Positions 18,700-28,132 of a DNA stretch of 32,000 bases are shown here, in pieces. The stretch's first letter is position 1. The number at the start of each line of letters is the position of its first letter. Where the stretch lies: the NCBI GenBank assembly GCA_903813345.2, contig CAIIXF020000089.1, forward strand, positions 1 through 32,000. The letters are read 5' to 3'. The DNA comes from Owenia fusiformis. Taxonomy: Eukaryota; Annelida; Polychaeta; Sabellida; Oweniidae. The notes below the pieces were generated by a model. That model was not told the DNA's origin and did no database searches. It saw nothing but the letters and a program-made list of their open reading frames with translations. Position numbers and translations under genes: made by a program.

Positions 18700-18970
18700 G
18701 TGTGTTAATTTGTATTCTCATGTCGATGTGTATCAAGTGTGCATAGTGTAATTACTATAAGAAGGGTTACTATCCTAAGAACTGAGCACGCACGATGCCG
18801 AATCAAACGGAACGTGCGTTTTATTTAAAAAAAATTAAGTGGCTTCGATATGTTTATAAAGGAACGTTTGAATATCAATGTAAGAACGAATCTTTGAATA
18901 TCTGAGTTATAAATTGCTCTACATTTTTCACTTAAGCTTAATTTGATATTACCGGAAGTAGTTTTTGCAG

Positions 18971-19150
18971 TTTCGAGTGGAGCTGAAGAAGATGGCATTG
19001 CGTTGGCCGAGAATGCAACAAATGATTCCCCTCCACCTGGATATTACGGGTCGGGTAGCAAGGCTGACGACACTCCTGCTGAAATGAAATCATTATCTGA
19101 TGATGTGAAAACGATATCTGAGAAGATTGCATTGGAAAAGAATACGATCG
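18971..19150 (+). CDS. Galaxin-like gene, linker exon
   Basis: The acceptor TTTTTGCAG is followed by SSGAEEDGIALAENATNDS, PPPGYYGSGSKADDTPAE and an amphipathic stretch MKSLSDDVKTISEKIALEK. It ends at a strong donor, ATCG then GTAAGT, with phase 1. NAT is a possible glycosylation site. The segment is acidic and probably a flexible or helical spacer between the N-terminal exon and the Cys-rich repeats. Joining to 21879 keeps the frame: NTI, Glu, then IGGGLTADRIEKSD. Confidence 0.6.
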
Positions 19151-21878
19151 GTAAGTATCGTTGAATAAGTTGATTGATTGGGTAACAATGACAGCAACAA
19201 ACCTTGAGAAATAACACACGGTGAGTTTTGTAGATGCTTAATAAGTAATGATGCGAGTAAACAATGCCAGATAAGTTGTCAAACCTATATCTAGCTGCAA
19301 CATGTTTTAGTCCTAATATAATGAAGTACCTGCAATTATTTCCAGACTTACATGTAATTCTAATATAAAGGCATGTTCGATTAATATGAGTGCTAATTCT
19401 GAGAATTTCTTTGTCATTTTATTAGGACCCGGGGCAGAACAAGACATCCCCTCCTTATTCCTTATAGCGTTGTCAGTTCCCGAAACCTTACACGAAATTG
19501 TCAAAGGATAAATGTCAATGTATTCCTAACATAAAAGCAATTTTGTTTAGCTCTTAAGCAATTTTTATCATGACTACAGCTTTATGAAAATGATGCTCAA
19601 ATTCTGCTAAGATACCATTTTTACGTCTTTTGTTTCAAAATGATAAATTATTTCAAGTTTCAGGAGTAAATATTTTTGTTTCTGCCATCTGTTTTCTTGA
19701 TATTACTTCACCATGTCATAAAGAGTCTAGAGTTGTTATCTGTTTTTAACAAAGTATCTCTGCATTGACCTTGATTAAAATGCAATATTGAATTTTGACT
19801 CATTAATTTAGGCCTTTGTCTACCTTGGGTACTTAAATAATCATTGTCATTCTGCTGTTAGACATCTGTCTTGTCGTTCACATGCTAGACACCGAGTTAA
19901 AACATCATTCTATAAATAACTTGATCCGAACTGAACATCTCATTTGTGATATTATTCAATTTAAGCTTGATTAATGGATTGCTTCTTATAAGCTGACCTA
20001 TTATGACATTTATGATATCTAAGACAAAACAATTGATATATCTACGTTGTAAGGGTCAGCAACAGAAAACCGAAAACCGTTAGATTGCACACCATATCTT
20101 TAAATTATAAAAATATGTTGAACCAATAGATTATGGTAAATAGGTGATACACATGAGTATCAATTTATATATGTAAACCGGTATATAATGTAGCACGCAA
20201 AAGCAATGACTAGACTTTTTACAATCGAAACTGGAATATTTAAATTGAAAAATGCTCATTTTACAAAAGCAGTTGTCGATACATTTTTAAAAGTTGTAAA
20301 TTTAAAAGGTCTGTACTGCAATACAGGTTTATTTCCGTCAAGTTTATGCATCTTTAAATAATGTAAACATAAGCGCACGTACACATACCAATAAACATAA
20401 ATATTTTTCCTGATATCTTTTTCAATACCAAATACATTTTCATAACATTTTCACAAGATAAACTTTAAGCATTCTTAACAGACAAAATATTTCCTTTAGA
20501 CATTATAAAAGTAAACTTTAATATCTTCAATGTCTGTCTTTCAATATCTGCAAATCATGGGTAGAGTAGATGTTATATATTACGTGACATACAGATTCAT
20601 GAATATTTTGTTCGTTGGGATTTGCTACATGTACTCCGATGAGTTGCCGAAACTGAGAAAAAATGGAGAAAACCGAACCTGAATGATTTTATACAATTTT
20701 CAAGCATAATAAATAAAACATTCTTAAATTTCAATGGCAAAACTCACCTTTTGATTGAGGTTAATGATACACTACTTTTTCATTGTTTTTTATTAGCACA
20801 CATGGTAAGCTATTGTAATGACTCACTTGTCTGTCCGTTATTTTTGTTCAACATCAATATAGAAAACCCCCTATGACTCCTGGTTCAAAAGCTCGTCTAT
20901 TTTCAAAATGGCCGCCATTTTTGTCTCATGAAATTCACTTTTGGACCATTTTCTTTCAAACCTTTGTCGATAGGATTCCCGTTTTAAGTTATATTTATTC
21001 AACATCAATACAGAAAACTACCTTATGACTCCTGCTTCAAAAGCTGGCCTATTTTCAAAATGGTCGCCATTTTTCTCGCGAAATTCACTTTTGGCCCATT
21101 TCCCAGCTTTACAAATAATTTCAAATGTCCCGCATTGTAAAAAGCCATGTCACTGTAAAGAGTAGTTTTATGAAATAGTTTTGTCACAAAAGATCGGCAA
21201 AAATTTTAATCCGTTTTTTTTATTTTTAGCAATTTTAGTTAACATTGATTTGTCCATGTGTCTCACGAAATCCATTTTTGGACCATGTGCCCTAAAACCT
21301 CTGTCGATAGGATTCCTATTTTAAGTTATTTTTGTTCAACATCAATACAGAAAACTTCCTTATTACTCTTTGTACAAAAGCTCACCTAATTTCAAAATGG
21401 TCGCCGTTTTTGTCTTGTGAAATTCACTTATGGCCCATTTCTTAGCTTTACAAATAATTTCAGGTGTCCTGCATTGAAAAAAGCCATGTCACTCTAAAGA
21501 GAAGTTGTATTTTTAGCCCTTTTAGTTACCATTGATTTATGTCCTCTATCATCTATTGTGAAATTTACTTATGGCCCATTTCCTAGCTTTACAAATAATT
21601 TTAGGTGTCATGCATTGTAAAAAGCCATGTCACTCTAAAGAGTAGTTTTATGAAATAATTTTGTTGCAAAAACTTGTCAAAAATTACATCCATTTTTTCG
21701 GCCATTTTATCCATCATTCACTATTGAGCAACACCATGTGAGCCCAGTACATACGGTACTATTTATTGTTGTCTTGTCATAAAATATCATGTGATGTTTT
21801 GTCATGAAATAAATTCGTTTTTGTTTTAACACTTATGTTAGATGGTTTAACATCTAAATTTCATTATTTCTTTAATAG
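19151..21878 (+). other. Intron of the galaxin-like gene, 2.7 kb
   Basis: It is bounded by GTAAGT and the acceptor TATTTCTTTAATAG. From 19151 to about 20820 I see only AT-rich unique-looking sequence. From 20820 to 21720 a repeat array fills the intron. Confidence 0.65.
20820..21720. repeat. Intronic repeat array with 340 bp period
   Basis: Module A (GTTCAACATCAATA, GAAAAC, TTTTCAAAATGG, CGCC) recurs near 20850, 20996 and 21336. Module B (AGCTTTACAAATAATTT, AAAAAGCCATGTCACT, TAAAGAG) recurs near 21104, 21443 and 21583. The A-to-A and B-to-B spacings of about 340 show a segmental duplication containing both modules, with further partial copies about 140 apart. Module A is related to the DNA after the (CCGT)n tract at 12540. 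The CCGCCATTTT in the first copy matches a YY1-type site. Confidence 0.8.
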
Positions 21879-23101
21879 AAATTGGTGGTGGACTCACAGC
21901 GGACAGGATTGAAAAATCTGATATACCAAGCGAAAACAAGAACAAAGATGCTCTGATGGTTGGTCGATCAAATTCATTTACGAAAAAGTATTGGTATTAT
22001 CCTCCAGCACCAGTTCGATGCGCAGGTCAATTGTTCGACCCTATACGCTACTTTTGTTGTTCCGCGAAACTCTACTGGAAAACCTTCTTTTATCGTTATT
22101 ATTGGCATAGTAGGGTGTCGTATGTTGACGCATGTTGCTGCGGAACACCGTACAACTCTCAGATATCATTTTGCTGCAAAGATAAGTTATATTTGATCGA
22201 AAAGATTGGCCGACCAGGTTATGTTGGTTGCTGTAACGGCAACGCATACAACAAGGACAATCAATTGTGCTGTGGTGGAAAACTGTACAGCGATCAATAT
22301 GGATGTAGGTTGCAATGCTGCGGTAGTAAAGCGTACAGTAAGACAGACGCCTTGTGTTGTAATGATATACTAATTCGGCGTACAGGAGATACCCCGATAT
22401 CGTGCTGTGGGAATAACGTTTACAATCCTCAAACTGAAAAATGTTGCGGAGATTGTGCGACAAAGTTGGTGTCAGGGGAGAAGTGTTGTGGGAAAGGTAT
22501 ATACAAGCCTGCAACAGAAATATGCTGTGGGGAAAAGGCGTATCCCAAGAGCAGATACAATTCGTGTTGCTGGAATCCTCCTCGTGGAGTCGACAGTCGT
22601 CCATACAGTAGAAACTATATATGTTGTGGGAACAGAGTGTATCCAAAACTTTTCGGCACTGGCACAAAATGTTGTAGCTGCTACATGAACGGGAAATACA
22701 TTGCAAAGATTTACAACTACGCCAAAAGTCGATGTTGCGGGTGTCGCGTTTACACCATGCCCAACCCCAGTTACACAAGTTGTTGCTGCAACTATAAATA
22801 TTATTACTTCAATCGCTACTGCCCGTACTTCCCGTATTACTATTACTTCCCCAGGCCATACTATTACCATCACAACTATCCGACATGTAGACTTATAGAT
22901 CCATCTCAACATGCCTGCTGTAATGGCAATGTATTTAATAAGTTTGGGCCGTACGACAGATGCTGTAACACTGCACGTTACGATAGAAGATATTACATAT
23001 GCTGCAATGGACAAGTGAGAAAGAGAGTGAGCCTAACGACAACAACATGCTGTGGAACAGAGCCATATAACTACCGTGAAAACACATGTTGTTACAACAA
23101 G
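21879..23101 (+). CDS. Galaxin-like protein, main Cys-Cys repeat exon
   Basis: Galaxins are secreted, Cys-rich proteins first known from coral skeleton organic matrix; a squid homologue is reported as antimicrobial. This exon carries 21 Cys-Cys dyads at 10-25 residue spacing, most in CCGxxxYN or CCNGxxYN form (CCGTPYNSQISFCC, CCNGNAYNKDNQLCC, CCGNNVYNPQTEKCC). Such dyads define the family. It starts IGGGLTADRIEKSD and passes through the in-frame ATG at 21956, so that ATG is internal. Around 22790-22881 the pattern is broken by a tyrosine-rich insert (YYYFNRYCPYFPYYYYFPRP). The donor at 23102 (AAG then GTAAAC) gives phase 0. Reading past it adds 18 residues and a stop, so an early-terminated isoform is possible. 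Minus-strand frames over this exon are shadows. Confidence 0.85.
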
Positions 23102-23303
23102 GTAAACCAATTTTCGTTGCATAAATTCTTGCAAATATGGTTTTCATACCAAATATGATAAGGGAGATTTATATCAAAAATTTATATCAAGAGATCTTGC
23201 GAAAGTATTTCAAATGAATGCATTAAAACACCATTTCTTCCTTCAAAGCTTAAAATATGTAATACTGATTGAAATACAAAATATCACTCGATGATACATA
23301 AAG

Positions 23304-23517
23304 GTTCTACGAATAACAGATGCCAAACGCTCGTGTTGTGGATATGATCTTTACAACTACAAGACACACAAGTGCTGTAATGGCATTGTGGTCCCCGGTA
23401 GAAACAATCATATATGCTGCGGGAATAGGGCGTGGGACGGCACGCTGTATGGATGTTGTGGCAATGAACCATTTTACAAGCCACGGTGGAGTTGCTGTAA
23501 TGGAAAGAAGGTCAAAG
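23304..23517 (+). CDS. Galaxin-like gene, penultimate repeat exon
   Basis: The acceptor ATAAAG at 23298-23303 keeps phase 0 and opens VLRITDAKRSCCGYDLYNYKT. The more obvious AACAG at 23319 would break the repeat frame. Five CC dyads follow (CCGYDLYNYKTHKCCNG, HICCGNRAW, GCCGNEPFY, SCCNGKK). A donor after GTCAAAG (GTGGAG) leaves phase 1 for the last exon. If unused, the frame ends at TAG 23547-23549 after GGGNDARLVK, giving an alternative C-terminus. The ATG frame at 23320 is in the wrong phase and is not used in this model. Confidence 0.7.
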
Positions 23518-23843
23518 GTGGAGGCAATGATGCAAGGCTAGTAAAATAGAACTTTTAGTAATCAATTAAAATTAAACCGTAATTGATAAATAGTTTACAT
23601 ACTGATAAGTGCGCTGATAGTGGAGCTAGATTTGTAGGTTTCAATTAGGTCTGTCCTTGATAAAGATGTGATCATGAAAAACAAATTTAACTTGTTCAAA
23701 ATGTTCATTGATCTACGTGCTTTTTAGATTAATCTACTCGCATAATTACAAAAGCTCAATATTATAAAAATCTAGCGAAATAAATCATTCGTATAAGGTA
23801 TAAGGTTGATTTTTCTGTAATATAGAGATCGACAATATAAAAG

Positions 23844-24004
23844 TGGTTACCCATTGTAGGTGCTGTGGGCTGAAGACGTATAACAGAAACACACATTTGT
23901 GTTGCTGCAGATGTGTTCATCCGAAACAGTCCTCGTATCAGAAGTGTTGCCGGAACACTAAAACAGTTGTTCCATCAAATCAAATGTGTATTGCAGGAAG
24001 TTAA
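23844..24004 (+). CDS. Galaxin-like gene, last exon
   Basis: The frame reads VVTHCRCCGLKTYNRNTHLCC, then CRCVHPKQSSYQKCC, RNTKTVVPSNQMCIAGS and a stop. Three CC dyads continue the family pattern. Entry at AAAAG (23839-23843) matches phase 1 of the previous donor. Its pyrimidine tract is poor, and the alternative ATTGTAG six codons later does not match phase. If this exon is skipped the protein would end at 23549. With it, the modelled gene has 29 dyads. Confidence 0.6.
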
Positions 24005-24545
24005 CTCTTGCTGGAAAAGTTCTTTTCATATGAAGCGATGCATTTGTAATGTGTAAAGTTAAAGATATGAAGTAAAGTACAATAATACAAGCACACCAAA
24101 TCTTTGTACTTTCCACAACGGAAGTGGACGATTTGTTCATTTGCTTAAACTATGAAAGTGAAAAAGGCTCCTTGTATGTATATTCTATATCTTTTATTGA
24201 CACTAGATGTCCTGACACGACATATTAGTCATATCATTTTTATCAAGATAAAGGCAAATTAATGTCGATATCCGATAAGGGTACGGTTTTGGCATGCGAT
24301 CATACATTTGCTATCAGTTGCGATCACACAAGGATTAAGATAAAGGTACATTGTAGTTGTCAGTATGGCCCAAACACGAAGGACGTATTTTCAGCATATT
24401 GTTTAAACATCTAGATAATATTGAGTTATTGATAAAAAATTTAACTGTGGAAACTGTTCAAAATATCACCTAAACTTTGTCACCTTTGTTCTGTAAATGT
24501 TAAACTTTTACCATTTGATTAACCAAAGTAATGGTTGTTATAGCG

Positions 24546-24551
24546 AATAAA
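24546..24551 (+). terminator. Candidate poly(A) signal of the galaxin-like gene
   Basis: This is the first canonical AATAAA found after the stop at 24004, followed by a G/T-containing stretch about 25 bases on. ATTAAA-type variants closer to the stop were not excluded. Confidence 0.4.
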
Positions 24552-24863
24552 ACATCAAAATGCGGAGCACTTAATTGTGTCCCAGTTACAGTCATCTTAT
24601 GTTATCCAAGATACTGGTGATTTATGAAATGCAAAACCATTATTGAAATGAAGCTTACAAAAATAAGGAAGACCATTCGAGTACCCCTAACAGAGTAACC
24701 CAAAAAGAAAATTACGAAAGGCTGTGTTAGCACTCCAGTATATAAATTGTTCTAATAAACCTTAAGATTTACCTACTCACATATATTTACACAGATTTCT
24801 TATAATTAATCTAATAATAAATATATCTAAAAGTAAGAAATTTTCTACAAGTATTACAGGCAA

Positions 24864-24869
24864 TTTATT
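24864..24869 (-). terminator. Candidate poly(A) signal of the Toll-like receptor
   Basis: TTTATT on the plus strand is AATAAA on the minus strand, about 500 bases downstream of the receptor's stop codon. Confidence 0.35.
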
Positions 24870-25366
24870 TTTGAGCATAGCATTCACACATCTTCATGAA
24901 AACCCCCTTTTCAGGAAAATCTTTTACAGAGAGATTGAAATAATAACATAAATCTAACTGTCATGTTACTCATCGATTGAATTGGTCACATGGTGAATAT
25001 AAGGGTGTAGTATTTCCCTATTATGCTTCAAAATACTTTGAACTTTGTTTGAAATGTGAATATTTCCTTCACATCATTTTCTATCATCTAAACCTTTGCC
25101 CCTTCATATTCGATGTCATATTCAATTCAGGAAATAGCAGAAATAGATGCGTTACAATAGATGATAAAACAAATAATTCTTCAATGCTCAGGAATGATAT
25201 CTCCTTTGTCCTCCTAGAATTGGGGAATTATTATTTGATAAGGATACATTCGTTTTTCCGTCAACAGAAGGAAGTGTTTGTGTTATATTAAACCAAGCTA
25301 CTTTCAGTCAGATATTCAGCTTTCAAACAATCATACTAATTGTATATCCTTCTATTTTGCCTGCCC

Positions 25367-28132
25367 TCACTCATATCGCTTTTTTCCGAGTTCCAGTTTA
25401 AGGTCCCTCCAAAATTTCCGTTGGTTTCCTTCTTCTTCACTCCACTTTAGGCAGACATTGTGTCTTACCATAAGTTTAAGTTTGTGTGACATATCTTTTT
25501 GTGGTATGTGTTCCATCAGAATAACTATGAGTGTGTGGCGTTTGGTCTGGGTGAGCATATCTATAGCAGAGTCCATTTCAAACTCATTCCATCCCTCCTT
25601 CATCCAGCCTCGTGTAACCAGGAAAATAATGTGGCGGCTACGGTCCATGTGGGACATTAATCCACCAAAGTAGGACTCTTGTCCTGGAATGATGTTATCA
25701 TCATGTATCAGTGAGAACTGAACATCCCCGTTAGTCAGTTCTGGTGTCATCACGTCACGTACCCATATGCGTTTCTCAGAATGGTAACTGATAAAAGCAT
25801 CATATATTTCATTGTCTTGGATGACATCATCATTTAGAATATCATTTTGAATACCATTTTGATCACCAATTTGAATGTACCCATTGTGCCGTTTTGCTCT
25901 CCTGACCAGCTGCATGTATTTGATGTCTCTCCAGAAATATTTCAAAAGTGAAGCAGTTATTATTCCGACCAGAATTACACTGCTAATTGAAAGAGAGATG
26001 ATTCTAACAAAGGCGTTCATGTTGCATTGCACCCATGTTAATTCAAATGTCAACAGTGCATTATGTGTTGGCCCAGTGGAAGAAGCACAAAACCTATCAT
26101 GAGTGACCCATGTCTCAGATGAATTTTTTCTTCGTTTTAACCAGTTCATAAAGGGTTGCGTTGCACAGTTACATTCAATTAAGTTGTTTTCAATACTTAT
26201 CCGTGCAATTTCGCCAAGGGCTGTTCCATCAATTAAACTGATGGCATTTCCAGTTAAGTTTAAAAGTTTAATTTTGTTTTTTATGTTTTTAAACAAGCCT
26301 TCTTGGATATAAGTAATTCTATTTTTACTTAAATCTATTTGATCAGCAGAGAAGTTTTGAAACATACAAATCGGAAGTATTTTGAAATAATTATCATTAA
26401 GGGAAATAAAACTAGTCCTGACTCCGTTGAATAGTGTACACAGAGTAGAATCTGAATAGCGAAACAATAAATTCCCTGATAAGTCGAGGACAATTAGTCT
26501 TGATTTTGTAATCACATTTAAGACTTGATTGTGATATGCCGCAAATGTTTCACCAAGATTGATCAAATTTAATTCAGTTATAGATGAAGTATCATTACTG
26601 AAAGTGAAAATTAGATGATCGAAATCTAATTTGTATAGAGAAAGAGCTCTCAATTGCTTCAGTTCACTGAAACTGACATTAGCCTTGTCTAGCCGTCCAT
26701 AAACTACAGACATATCATGTATGTGTAAAATTCTGAGGTTTTGTAATGGTGATAAAGTTTTACTGGAAATGTGCATGAAGTTTGATATCTGAAGTGCTTC
26801 TAATGATTTCACAGGTTCGAACGCATCAGCTTCAAATGTATTTATTTGATTATCATCAATACTCAATATTCGAAGATTTGAGTTTTTAAGGGGCTCGAGG
26901 ATAGATGAGTTGAATTTATCAATGACAATGCCACACCCTGTCATTTTCAGTCTAAATATAGACTTTCCCTTTAGGCCTTCCAGTAAGTGCATCAAATTCG
27001 TTTTACCAAACTTCATATTTCGCTCAAGTGACAAACTTTTTATCTGGTTGATTTCGTGAAGAAAGTTGGGTTCTGTTTCCTCAATGGTGTTGTCAGCAAG
27101 GTTTAGTTCCAAACAAGTAACATTCATAAATTGACTCATATCAGCTTTAGTGACTGATTTAATATTGTTGCCTTGTATGGAAAGATGGAATTTCTTACGT
27201 GTACCAAGGTTCCCATCGAATTTGAGACTAGTTATTTCATTGTTATCCAAATAAAGTTCTTTTAAACTAACAAGATATGATAAAATGACATCAGGGATTC
27301 TCTTTAATTTTATCTGATTGAGAGTAAGTTTTCGCAATCCATGCAATGGCTTGAATAGCTGGTAATGCTTCAGTATGCCTTTGTGTTGTAAAGTAAGTTC
27401 CTCGAGGAATGGGACAGCTAAGAATGTATCATTATCAATGTGTTTTACTTTTCCAAGAGTAAATACTTGTATTGTATGACAATTGTGAAGCGTTTGATAA
27501 TTCAGGATTGAAATACCTTCTTTATCTTTTCCAATATCCACAATCCTTAACCACGCTAATTGCTTTATACCTCTGAAAGCATCTGGCTCCAGTATTGTAA
27601 TATTACAGTCTGTTAGCAACAGGAATTTCACTTCCGGCAAGTTACTAAATGATCCATTTTGTATGGTACCAAAATTAAATCCAGAAATTTCGAGGCGAAA
27701 TGTGAAATATGGAAGACAGGAAACAAGTTCAGTAAAATTTGTACTTGTGTTGTTGGGTATATTTTGATGACACTCGCAAATGATTCGGTTACCCCATGCT
27801 CGAAAACATTTACAAAAATCACAGTTGTTTTTTAGTTGTTGTTTAACATCCTCTTTAAAAGTATCTCCAATTACATATGTTTGTAATTTTACAAAGTCTC
27901 CGGTTATTGATCCATCTTTCAATGTTTCTTTGATGAATTTTTCATCATAATTTTCGTGTCCAAACCATGTCACTTTTTTCTTTTTGAATTCCAAATTTTC
28001 TTCCATTAAATCATATTGCTTTTTATTTGTTTCAATGGTAGTATCTTGTTCTCTGAATATTTCCTTGTTGCTCCTCTTCAACAATGTTCCTGACGTACAC
28101 AGGCATATGATGAAGCCAACTCTGTAAAGCAT
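25367..28132 (-). CDS. Toll-like receptor, intronless, single cysteine cluster type
   Basis: A pattern-recognition receptor of innate immunity, expected at the cell surface or in endosomes. The open frame starts ten codons earlier at a TTG; the first ATG (28132) gives 921 residues opening with the signal peptide MLYRVGFIICLCTSG. Next come an N-terminal Cys cap (Cys near 104, 107, 109, 119, 121, 139) and a long run of leucine-rich repeats to about 650 (ELYLDNNEI, LRILSIDDNQINTF, VLDLSGNLLF, KLLNLTGNAI). The C-terminal cap is ECNCATQPFMNWLKRR to WVQC (649-704). The membrane helix is about 708-731 and the TIR domain 777-921. TIR box 1 is YDAFISYHS and box 3 is the FW of KFWRDL. Box 2 is abnormal: LIHDDNIIPG keeps Pro-Gly but has Asp-Asn where Arg-Asp is usual. 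One LRRCT only makes it a V-type receptor. Single-exon TLRs are common in invertebrates. Frame is intact throughout. Confidence 0.95.
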   Translation of the reverse strand: MLYRVGFIICLCTSGTLLKRSNKEIFREQDTTIETNKKQYDLMEENLEFKKKKVTWFGHENYDEKFIKETLKDGSITGDFVKLQTYVIGDTFKEDVKQQLKNNCDFCKCFRAWGNRIICECHQNIPNNTSTNFTELVSCLPYFTFRLEISGFNFGTIQNGSFSNLPEVKFLLLTDCNITILEPDAFRGIKQLAWLRIVDIGKDKEGISILNYQTLHNCHTIQVFTLGKVKHIDNDTFLAVPFLEELTLQHKGILKHYQLFKPLHGLRKLTLNQIKLKRIPDVILSYLVSLKELYLDNNEITSLKFDGNLGTRKKFHLSIQGNNIKSVTKADMSQFMNVTCLELNLADNTIEETEPNFLHEINQIKSLSLERNMKFGKTNLMHLLEGLKGKSIFRLKMTGCGIVIDKFNSSILEPLKNSNLRILSIDDNQINTFEADAFEPVKSLEALQISNFMHISSKTLSPLQNLRILHIHDMSVVYGRLDKANVSFSELKQLRALSLYKLDFDHLIFTFSNDTSSITELNLINLGETFAAYHNQVLNVITKSRLIVLDLSGNLLFRYSDSTLCTLFNGVRTSFISLNDNYFKILPICMFQNFSADQIDLSKNRITYIQEGLFKNIKNKIKLLNLTGNAISLIDGTALGEIARISIENNLIECNCATQPFMNWLKRRKNSSETWVTHDRFCASSTGPTHNALLTFELTWVQCNMNAFVRIISLSISSVILVGIITASLLKYFWRDIKYMQLVRRAKRHNGYIQIGDQNGIQNDILNDDVIQDNEIYDAFISYHSEKRIWVRDVMTPELTNGDVQFSLIHDDNIIPGQESYFGGLMSHMDRSRHIIFLVTRGWMKEGWNEFEMDSAIDMLTQTKRHTLIVILMEHIPQKDMSHKLKLMVRHNVCLKWSEEEGNQRKFWRDLKLELGKKRYE

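Larger units (their letters stand above)
24005..25366. other. Intergenic region between convergent genes
   Basis: It holds the 3' flanks of the galaxin-like gene (plus strand) and of the Toll-like receptor (minus strand). Apart from poly(A) signals on each strand no feature stands out. The short open frame at 24977-25291 has no recognisable motif. Confidence 0.6.

Noticed and set aside
22041-23014. Two long minus-strand frames over the galaxin exon, also rich in Cys, Ser or Val
   Set aside because: They are antisense shadows of the repeated TGT-TGT coding pattern.
23320-23541. ATG-started frame over the fourth galaxin exon
   Set aside because: It is out of phase with the CC-dyad frame, which reads through the same DNA and joins in phase to both neighbours.
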